A stretch of 64,000 bases of DNA, taken from assembly GCF_010093535.1 (NCBI RefSeq), contig NW_022985182.1, positions 383,785-447,784 of the forward strand, given 5' to 3'. Below the pieces are notes generated by a model. The model was not told where the DNA came from, ran no database searches, and was given only the letters and a program-made list of their open reading frames with translations. Every line of letters begins with the position of its first letter. The stretch's first letter is position 1. This stretch comes from Lindgomyces ingoldianus (Eukaryota > Ascomycota > Dothideomycetes > Pleosporales > Lindgomycetaceae). Positions 55,528 to 64,000 of this stretch are shown here, one piece after another. A program made the translations under genes and the position numbers.

Positions 55528-57079
55528 TCACATATTCCCCAAAACATACTTCAACCCCGCCCACATCTCCAAACTACTCGGGCGAATCTGATTCGTCGGC
55601 AATACGAACCCATAAGTCCCCTGGTCCCTTAACTCCACCGTCATAGAAAACTCGGCGCCTGCCACTTGGTACGCGTAGTCTACAGAATCACCGGACACTT
55701 GGTAGATGGTAGTGCAGATGGGACCAGGTTGGAAGGAGACGCCGTTGACAGCTTTGATGGCGGCGATTGCGCCGCGGGCTAGTTTGTCATAGGTCGCGGA
55801 GTTGGGGATTGTGCCGCTGCAGGTGTAACCGTATGCTGAGAGATTGTAAGTGGGGGATTAATTGGTGAGTTGGGAGGTGGAGGAAAAGGAGCAAGATGTG
55901 GTCCAAGCAGGTACCATGACGGGAAAGGAGAGAAGGAGGATGGGGGAAATATAGGGAATACTATACTTACGGTACATAAAGAGCTGCGAGTACGAGTGGA
56001 AATCCATGTACATCTTGACGCCCTTTCCAGCCGCCACACTATCTATTTGAGCTTTTAATTGTTTAGTCTCAACACCATCGCCTGCCGCCTGTCCCTTGTA
56101 GTCTTGTGCACAGGGCTGCGTGCTAGCGCCTCCGTCTTGCGCCCACTGATTCGGCCAGTTGCGGTTGATGTCTCGTCCGACACAGCTAGCAGATGAGGTG
56201 GATTGGCGGTTCTTACGCCACATGCGGTCGTTAGTCTGCGTGTACGCAAAGCCATCTGGATTCACAATCGGAAAGATGTAGAAGTCGTATTTGTCCTTGA
56301 AGGCCATATCCGCGGCGTCCGTTGATGCGAGAAGCGTGTATGCTGCGTATTCAACCACCTATCCCACATATCAAAATCCGCGCGGTACCAATCTCAAGAA
56401 TCTTATATCGGGGGCTCTCTCACTTACCATAGTAGTAATCCATTCTCGCGCATGCACAGTTCCATGCCAAACCACACCCTTCTGCGAACCCTTTCCCCCG
56501 CTTCCCCAGATATGGATTCCCGTGATGTCCCGGTTCTCAAGGGACTTTCCAGCGCTGATGATTTCAGAATTGTCCGGATATGCGGCAGCTAGGTCTTTAA
56601 GGAATTGTGTGTGGTCGGCAATGGAATGGTAGGAATCCCACCATGTCGAGTTTGGAGCTGCACCGGCTGATGTTGGGTGATGCGTTAGCGCTGGTTCGAT
56701 ATGAATTGCGGGTCTTCGGGGTAAATGTGGGCATGAACAGAAATATGGGATGGTGCATACATGCATAGACGTGGAATTTTGTCTCTTCGGAGATAGAGGC
56801 GCCAAGGTTTTCGTGCATGAGTTTGGTGTTAAGCGTTTCGGTAGATTGTTTGAAGTCGGAGAGTTGGGATGGCGGCACCATTACGTCGACGACGTCGCTA
56901 GTTTCGACCTTGCCCTTCCATGTTGAGAGCTTAAGGCTGCTAACGATATCGCTAAGCTTGGAGCGGTCTGAGCCTACGTTCACGCGGTATACTTGGTAGC
57001 CGTCGTAGTTGGCTTTTTGCGCGATTGAGACGGCGGAGGTAAGCGTTAGGGACGCCAGGCCGACAGCGAGGAACTTCAT
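55528..57079 (-). CDS. Secreted M14A metallocarboxypeptidase precursor
   Basis: Four exons: 56,761-57,079; 56,428-56,666; 55,971-56,358; 55,528-55,835. They total 1254 nt (417 aa) with GT-AG introns of 94, 69 and 135 nt. MKFLAVGLASLTLTSAVSIA is a signal peptide. Residues of about 20-105 form the carboxypeptidase propeptide (YDGYQVYRVNVGS, VDVMVPPSQLSDF). The catalytic domain has the zinc ligands His178 and Glu181 (HAREW) and His307 (MDFHSYSQ), substrate-binding Asn251-Arg252 (GRDINRNW) and the general base Glu383 (TVELRDQG). Length and layout fit fungal MCPA-like A-type carboxypeptidases that trim C-terminal residues outside the cell. A TATA box lies 62-69 bases upstream of the ATG. It is divergent from a Zn2Cys6 regulator. 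High confidence. Confidence 0.94.
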
Positions 57080-57140
57080 GACTTAACGATGGATGAGAGA
57101 GAAGGCGGGGGAGCGAACAAGCTACAGCTACCTGCCATAG

Positions 57141-57148
57141 TATTTATA
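57141..57148 (-). promoter_or_regulatory. TATA box of the carboxypeptidase gene
   Basis: TATAAATA on the minus strand, 62-69 bases before the start codon. A consensus TATA so close to the ATG suggests a short leader and a strongly regulated promoter. Confidence 0.6.
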
Positions 57149-58255
57149 CAACGTGAGCGCCGTCGAGCCATTGTTTGAGTGAAAGAGCGACAAATGGTGG
57201 ACTATCATTTACACCTGCCATACGCGACTTAATGTTTCGCTCCTTCCCATATCACTGGGCCTTGTTTAATATAAAATGCGTACCTAGGTCCCTGTGTTGA
57301 ACGAACAATCTGGAGGAGCACGCGTGACGATTTGTCAAGCTCGTTGCCCTACCTTGGCAGTTTCACGCAGATGCCTGATTCGGCATGCTCAGTTGCTCCA
57401 GGTGAGGGATGCTTCCCTGTCGATCAAGCACACGCTGCAAATCCCCTGGGCGTCGCCTAGATTTAAGCTTATCAGAGTTGGAACATTTCATCTAGCTTCC
57501 GCTTTGGCATGCGTGATCTACCGTGATGGAGATGGTGATAACTGAGTGACCTTCCGCTTTTGATGGGGGCAGGGCAGTGCCGGTAAGAATGGGGATGCTG
57601 GGAGATCGCATATGTGCTGGTTGGCGGGGATTGTTCGAATAAGGAACGCACAAAGCTTTGCCCGGCTGTACGCGGGGGTTTCAAGAGAGGTTTACGTAGA
57701 GTTTAAGTGTGATCTGAGGAAGAATCGTGGAGGTTGGAAGTTAAGACGGAACATTACCGCGCTAGTCTCGTTTAGGATGTGCTGATCTTACCTTTTCGTC
57801 GAGTATCCACATGTGTAGATTTCGTATCTCGGAATAATTGGACTCATGTGTCTATACGGAATAGCAGAGATACAACGCTACACCTCAGTTGGCTGCAAAG
57901 TGTTTCCCTTCCCGTATCGGGGAGAAAGCCATCCCTACTCAAACAAGATCCGTTCTCCAGTGTCATTCTTGCCGATATTTAAATATCCTCACTATTTCTC
58001 CTCGCGGAGCCAATTAATGAGCTACTGTTTTGAACCGTCTTGCTCCTCTTGTAGGTGGAAGATATGACCTGAGAAGCGGTTCAATTGCCGACAGGCTCTG
58101 ATTGGGCAATGGAGTTATTATCCGTGATCCGGCAGTTGATGTTATATGCCCGACATGCGCAATCCCGATCCCCTCCAAAGTCCCTCCCCAGAGGACAGCA
58201 CGTCTCAAAAGCCGGCTAGCTTCTGTATACCTTCGATGTAAGACAACATGCCCGA
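57149..58255. promoter_or_regulatory. Divergent intergenic region, carboxypeptidase / Zn2Cys6 factor
   Basis: Start codons lie 1.18 kb apart (57,079 minus, 58,256 plus). Frames of up to 88 codons here have no motif. The region plausibly holds regulatory sites for both genes; no specific Zn2Cys6 operator (CGG triplet pair) was identified by eye. Confidence 0.5.
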
Positions 58256-60604
58256 ATGGAGACGTCGACGCCCGCACCACCTCCCTTGCCCCCAGCGCCT
58301 GATGACAACTCTCCGAGGATCAAGAGGGCCAATCAAGCCTGCCTAAACTGTCGGAAGAGGAAGTCGCGATGTCTGCTGTATGTGCACGAGGCCGAAACTT
58401 CATACCACCTGTCCAGAATTGCCTCACGCTGACGGTTATGCCTTCACAGAGACACTGATGGCTCCGTTCCATGTCTTCGGTGCAAACGCGATGGTCTTGA
58501 CTGCGTTCTCGGTGGATCTAACCGCGGGGGCAGAAGGGTGCGTAAGAAGCCCGCTGACTCGCAAATACTTCCAACGCCAGCTGCATATGGTGATGAAGAC
58601 GGCAGCTTTCATGGCGTTGGGAACGTTGGAACGAGCCCATGGCCTCGAACCGAATCCAATCATCAGCAGGAGGTTCGGAGAGATAGTCAAATGCCGCGGT
58701 CCGGATCTGCCACGCCGGACGATATTCCGTTCCCGAATCTTCAAAATCCTTCGGACGCCTTGGGTATACTGGCTCGAGTTGCGGAGACAAGTACTGAGAA
58801 TAGGGATCCATCTACAAATGGACATGGGAACCCTCCGCCCGGTGTCTCAATGCCTCAGCCCTTAGAACGCCCAAATCAGCCACCGTCTTTTTCTTACTGG
58901 CTTTTGGACAGCGGAAGGCTTTCTGTGCCCACAGTCTGCCAGCTGCTCATACGATACCAACAAAACTACCACCCATACTATCCCTTGGCGCCTGCCCAGA
59001 CTTTCGATACCTCGAAACTGGCTGAGACCGCGAAGTCCGAACCTCATCTGCTTACGGCTATCCTTGTCATCTCATCTAAAGACCTCGTCGAAGAATCTCA
59101 TATATACGAATCATGTTCAGACTATATGAAAAGCCTGGTGTCCAATTTGGCCGCTGGGGGCGATGCTGATGTTGAAGCTGTCGAAGCACTGCTACTCCTA
59201 GCAGAATGGGCACCTTACACTCAAAGAGGATCTGGAAAAGTGGGGAAGGGAGAAGAGGACAAAGAAAGCTGGATGCACGTCGGTCTTGCATTAAGGATTG
59301 GGTACTTCCTCGCCCTCGATCGCTACTCTTTTCGAGTGGTCGACGACGGAAAGGATCCGAATCACAGCCGGAAACGCCTCATCTGGACGGCTGCCTATAT
59401 TTGTGATCGGCACATTTCCATTCGGATAGGGAAGGCTTTCTGGTCTCGAGGACCTGGTCCGATGACATCCCTTCGCCGCGAAGACTATCCATCCCTCATT
59501 CCACGTAGCTCTAACGAGGAGGACCACGCCAGCATCTTCCAAGCCAATCTGGAGTTAACGCAACTTTTCAGTAATGTCCATGATGTCCTCTACTCAAATC
59601 CTGGGTCAAGTTTTAGATCCCATCTGAGTGGGAGCTACATCAAGTTCATCGACGATTTTCGGTCTGCAATCTACGGCTGGAAGAGCGTTTGGGGAACGCT
59701 GACCTGTTCAGCTCCTTTAAAGGCCTGCCTACTGATGTCCTACGATTACCTCCGACTGTACACCAATGCTTTTGCATTTCAGGCTACCGTGAGGCGTGCT
59801 ATGCCCATCGCAATTCCCCCAACGTCAGAGCCTACAGCATCTACCCAACAATCTGTTGCTCCTAGTTCCAAAATGCAGGCCCCTCAGCGAGTATTCTGTA
59901 ACAATGTCGGAGCTGTGGGAGACGCTAGATTCATTTACGAGGGCCTTGATGCCGCGAAAGCGATACTTACTACTGCAAACAATTTTGTTGATCCGGAGAA
60001 GGCACTTCGACATATGCCCCTTCGCTACTACCTCTATCTAGTATACGCTGGTGTTTTCTTGTACCGGGCGAGATGTACAGGCGTCATCGGGAGTGAAGAA
60101 GATCGAGCCATCCGTGCAATGGTCAACGAAACTATCGCTAGGCTCCAACGGAGCAGCGCGGGGGCAGGTACCGAAATGCAGCATCCGGGAAGCAGATACA
60201 GCCAACTTCTGAAATTGCTCTGGGCAAAGGTGCCACGCAAAGACAAGGCCACGCGAGCGTCATATCACCACCCAGGCACACACATCGCAAACACGACACT
60301 CGACAACAACGGTTTCCGACAAGGGCAGCCTGGTACTGGCTCAGCTCAAACTCCTTCTCAGGCTGGAAGCATTGGTACAGGCGAAAGTCCGGCGGTTACG
60401 GAGCAAATGGGTGACTTCGGCTGGACCGATCTCTCTGCTGTTGGGGAATTTGCGATTAATGGCGCAGGATCAGGCGCTAATGTTGATGATTATGGTCTCT
60501 GGACGGGCTTCCTTCCTCTCGATATGGGCATGGGAATGGTTGGTCAAGGACTTGGGTGGGATAACACAGGGCTTGACGGCCATGAGCTCGGGATGGCATT
60601 CTAG
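58256..60604 (+). CDS. Zn2Cys6 fungal-specific transcription factor
   Basis: Two exons: 58,256-58,377 and 58,450-60,604, joined over a 72-nt GTATGT ... TTCACAG intron; 758 aa. The intron falls inside the DNA-binding domain. Joined, it gives a complete binuclear cluster with cysteines at 29, 32, 39, 49, 52 and 59 (CLNCRKRKSRC and CLRCKRDGLDC), which confirms the splice. The middle homology region (about 215-500) matches the fungal_trans domain: EPHLLTAILVISSKD, VEALLLLAEWAP, GLALRIGYFLALDRYS, SIRIGKAFWSRGPGP and LELTQLFSNVHDVLYS. The C-terminus is Gly/Asp-rich and probably activating. It is a nuclear sequence-specific activator or repressor of unknown target, transcribed away from a secreted carboxypeptidase gene it may control (inference only). 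The family is certain. Confidence 0.93.
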
Positions 60605-63066
60605 TAATGCGCTGAGTTCGGTGGTGAATATTTCGGGTAGGATGCGTATAATCAGCTTTTAGCTGTACTTTCGATCGAATGTTCCGTGTCTATAACGTGC
60701 TCTCCGTTTATCTGTTGACAGACATGCTCGAAACCCCTCTTCTCAGAGCCACCTATGAACTCCAGTCCTCAAGCCTTTCTCACGCTCCCAACTCCCAAGA
60801 ATGTTGGCTACGATCTACACAATACCTAATCATGTCACCGGACTTCTTTCAGATCTTTTCAGACCTAAAGGAATTTGAGCGAGGCGCCATAAGATTTAGT
60901 CCTCTTAATTTCCGACCTTACCGGCTTAAGCGACTAGTAACGGTGTTGCCTTTGCTCAATGACTAGAGCAGCACAGCAGAAACTCTTCACTAGTTTTCTG
61001 AGGAAATTATTCAGCCCTATACACTATTCCAGCATGCAGCCGTCGGATGGATATCTTATGATTGAGCTTCGATTAATCTTCGACGAGATTCAGAGTCAGA
61101 CTCACGAGATTCAGTATGCATATATTTTCGAATTGCTATTCTGGCTGCTACGTGTACGGTGCTTATGCGCCTTGTCGATCCTGTTCTTTGCTAAATATTT
61201 TCTTTCAAAAGCAGTGGACGCTGAAGGGGTTTTAAATCATGCCCTCAACAATACACTCTCTAATTCTTTAATTGACCTCCCCACATCGAAATTCGGAACA
61301 TGTTAGAGGATGCATGAACCTTGTCCCAAGGTATCCGATCTGACCTACACTTGGCATCCAGCTCGACTCCTAGAAATTGGACATCCTCCGCCTTAACCAT
61401 TGTTGGGGTAATCTGCATACTATGCATCTTACCAAAGGATCTGAGTTCATCCTACGGAGAGGTATTCCTGCCCATGGGCATCTGTAAATATTCGACGAAG
61501 TTGTCTTTATTTGTAAAGCACTCGACATCCGCTATCTTTGATTGATCCGATGTTCTTATATGCTTGTCGATCCTAAATTAAGCACCGCAGAAACTTGAGG
61601 TTAGGGCCTCTGTTTTATGAAGTGTTTGATTGTACACATTGAGCATGCCGGATTGGGAAGATGTGCCCTCCGCGATTTGAATAGAATTCTATCAATGCAT
61701 CGCCTTCCACATTTATTCGAAAACTGCGCATTGGATTCCCTTGCTTGTTTTTCTTGTTAATACAGCTACCTATCCTTATTCTAAAAATGTGCGAGCGTTG
61801 TGTTACGAATGATCCTAGCAGTTGGTATTAAGAGCTAAACAACGATAAAGAAGGAGTGTTGAGGATTTCAGAGCCAGGAAAAAGAAACACGACGATCCAC
61901 AAGGCAGGGTTAGTCAGCTTGAGTCACGTAACCATGATCACCCTCTTCTGGCATTAAACAAACCGAGCCAGCGCTCACACTACGCAGCATGCCTAGGCCA
62001 AGCAGAACAAGCAAAAAGCTTACCTAAACAAAGAATAAAAGTATACTTACTTGATAGATTTGGTATGTTTCGAGTCCAATCCTTTAGGGTTAGATTACTA
62101 TAGATTGCAAATACTAGATTTTGGAATTTACACTATGTCAACGGCCATCTAAACCACCGAGTACATCAGCCACGGCAAAGGTGATTGGGGGCAGGTATAT
62201 AAGCCTCCGTACCTCTACCTCCGACCATGAGGTTTACTTCCTACTATAGCTCTACCATACTATATACCTTTTATCCTGCCTCCCTTCACCGTACCTTGTG
62301 CTCCCTGCTCGAATACCTCGTACAGTAATAGTAATAGCAAACTGTGCTCCATAAAATTCTCATCCTTTTTTTTATTCCTAATAGTCTTCTCTTACGGTTC
62401 TAGTACTCGTCATTGATATTCTATTTAACCCTTGATCTGTCGGTTAGATCTCAATACCAATTTGCTAAGAATAAGTGGCAGTAATGCCAGGCTGTGTAGA
62501 TCATTGACTCTAGTGCAGCGTCAGCACGACATCATTGTCTTTGATGGGTACAATCCTTAAAATCATTAAAGATTCTGATGCATCTTCTTCCTGCTCGGGC
62601 ATATTAGTTCTTAACCGAGTTGAGAAAGTCAGGCAGATGAGTTGGAAGTGGCTAGACTTGTCTGCCGCATGAGACACTATCCTGTTTGGCAGGGAACTGA
62701 GGTAATTGACGACCCTAATGGGTTCTATGCTGCTTGGGCAATCTGTGGACGCAGTATGAGTGTTAGTCACATTGTTAAGAGGCATAAGTTGCAATAAACC
62801 CCATCGTGCGATGCAGGTAAGCTTGATAAGGTTCACGAGAGGTGAAGGCCTTGTAGTAATTAAGTAGATTATATTTTACACTCTTGAGTGAACATATGAA
62901 ATACATAGAAATATACAAAGGAAAGAGATGTCGGGGGATATCAAAATTCCCAAGGTCTAACGGACCGAAATATTCCCACATAAGAAATATTAAAACATTG
63001 TACCCGGCCCTCACATTAAACGAAAGTGTGTTCTCTCAACCAGGGTCGGCGAAGGACCCACTTGAT
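60605..63066. other. A+T-rich intergenic region with one protein-like relic
   Basis: About 2.5 kb with no intact gene. A minus-strand relic lies at 61,260-61,577 (separate entry). A TATATAAG at about 62,195-62,202 precedes pyrimidine-rich DNA and a 33-codon plus frame (MRFTSYYSSTILY), too short to accept. The minus frame 62,510-62,836 (108 codons) has no motif. Confidence 0.45.
61260..61577 (-). pseudogene. Decayed open frame of unknown family
   Basis: One minus-strand frame of 106 codons has a single internal stop (near 61,461). It reads protein-like sequence on both sides: SKIADVECFTNKDNFVEYL before it and AEDVQFLGVELDAKCRSDR then IPWDKV after it, ending at a TAG (61,260-61,262). No ATG or splice context marks a start. 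It may be a fragment of a dead gene or transposon. I recognise no domain. Confidence 0.3.
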
Positions 63067-64000
63067 TCATCCCCATACCCACCATGATCCTTCTTCGTCG
63101 TCTTCGTATCCATATAGTCCTTCGCTATCAAATTCGTAATCCACATCCGGGTCGACAACAGACAGGTTGCCACTGCTATCGCATTAACATTACAGCAAGC
63201 GGTTACGAGTAGAGGAAGGCACCTACCTACTGCCTAGCCTGAGCATTTGGAAACAGCAGCGAAAGTCCCTCCTCCCAACCCCTTTCTGTAACGATATCGA
63301 TGACTGGGCGTCCAGACTCATCCGTAACTTGAAGGTCAACAGGCCCACCCTTCTCAATAAGCAGGCGCAGGATATGAGCGTCTCCATTCTCGACAGCTTG
63401 TAGCACTGCATTCCACCCGCGGTGCATCATATTAATGTTCGCGCCGCGGGTAAGCAACATCTGCAAGATCTCCGTATCGCCTGGCAGAAGCCTGCGCAGC
63501 GCCTTGACAAGCGGTAAATGTTCGCCAGGCTGATTTGGGTCAGCGCCTGCTTCATCGAGCAAGAACCGCACAATATGCTTATGGCGCTCGCGGATGGCTG
63601 TCGTAAGCGGTGAAAACACCCCACAGTTCTTGTCTTCAACGCTCACGCCGGCAGCAAGAAGCATCTTGATGCTGTCGATTTGGTTGGCGACTACGGCCAT
63701 TTCGATGACACCGCGGAAGGCACGGGGGTTGGGTGTTGCAGTAAGGATTTTCTTGAGAATAGTAGGCTGCTTGACGGCCATGCAGAGGGGCCAGTCAGCG
63801 CCGCGGATGGCGGGGTCTGCGCCGTTGGCGAGCAGGAGTTCGATGAATTCGATGTGGTCGTCGCGGATGGCGGTGGTCAGGGCAGTATTGCCTTCTGGAG
63901 TCTTGTCATTGGGGCTTACACCTTGGTTGAGGAGGTACAAGAGTGCGTCTTTGTTGTTGTGGGCGACGGCCGTTTCGATGATACCCTTGGGTGTGCGTAG
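63067..64000 (-). CDS. Ankyrin-repeat protein, 3' part (runs off the window)
   Basis: The frame is open from the right edge (64,000) to 63,231 and reads tandem ankyrin repeats: EGNTALTTAIRDDHIEFIEL then LLANGADP; SIKMLLAAGVSVEDK; FSPLTTAIRERHKHIVRFLL; ILQMLLTRGANINMMHRGWN; ILRLLIEKGGPVDLQ. A stop follows at once if unspliced. A GTAGGT donor at 63,230 and an AG at 63,176-63,177 define a 55-nt intron leading in frame to a 36-residue acidic, Trp-ended tail (63,067-63,175; EFDSEGLYGYEDDEEGSWW), which I take as the true end. Ankyrin repeats mediate protein binding; the partner is unknown. The 5' end and any N-terminal effector domain lie outside the window. Confidence 0.8.

Noticed and set aside
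62190..62330. TATATAAG followed by a 33-codon frame
   Set aside because: Promoter-like, but the frame is too short and shows no signal peptide or Cys pattern.
1..64000. Secondary-metabolite cluster, CRISPR array, provirus or toxin-antitoxin system
   Set aside because: No backbone enzymes, spaced repeats, viral genes or paired small modules were found. The gene content is ordinary fungal housekeeping and signalling plus decayed DNA.

Overview
The window is nuclear DNA of a filamentous ascomycete (Pezizomycotina). The evidence is the gene set: an ERMES subunit, the fungal-only V-ATPase subunit c', a ROM2-type Rho1 exchange factor, an SSK1 response regulator, a Zn2Cys6 regulator and a fungal 2EXR protein. 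The 18 introns placed in the confident genes are mostly 48-60 nt, and nearly all are GT-AG. The class cannot be fixed from sequence alone. No tRNA, rRNA, CRISPR array, PKS/NRPS cluster or prophage was found.

Positions 1-22,700 are gene-poor and decayed. They hold F-box/LRR relics (about 160-2820 and 6050-7610), a pogo-type transposase N-terminus split by a 183-bp insertion (about 3 kb), one intact 2EXR protein (3905-4828, minus), a small Cys-rich gene (10,100, plus), an unrecognised broken gene (14,814-15,566, minus) and a broken MFS transporter (15,930-17,415, minus). The rest is noncoding or too degraded to assign.

Positions 22,700-64,000 are a normal euchromatic block. In order they carry a HAL4/SAT4-type kinase (-), haspin (-), SSK1 (-), a short zinc-ribbon protein (+), a PKA catalytic subunit (-, 7 exons), VMA11 (-, 7 exons including 18- and 13-nt micro-exons), a ROM2-like Rho1 GEF (+, with a probable GC-AG intron), a HAD hydrolase (+), an ECM15/UPF0045 protein (+), MDM34 (+), a secreted M14 carboxypeptidase (-), a Zn2Cys6 transcription factor (+) and the 3' part of an ankyrin-repeat gene (-) running off the right edge. 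Exon chains were joined by hand; all of those given for the confident genes keep frame and have lengths divisible by three.

How the genes relate: several belong to core signalling (HOG via SSK1, cAMP/PKA, cell-wall integrity via ROM2, ion homeostasis via HAL4, mitotic chromatin via haspin), but they are separate transcription units and not an operon-like system. The most unusual sequence-level signal is compositional. Many gene 3' ends and 3' flanks are strikingly G-rich and C-poor on the sense strand, with a sharp C-to-G switch inside the gene. The switch is nearly mirror-symmetric at about 38.5 kb.
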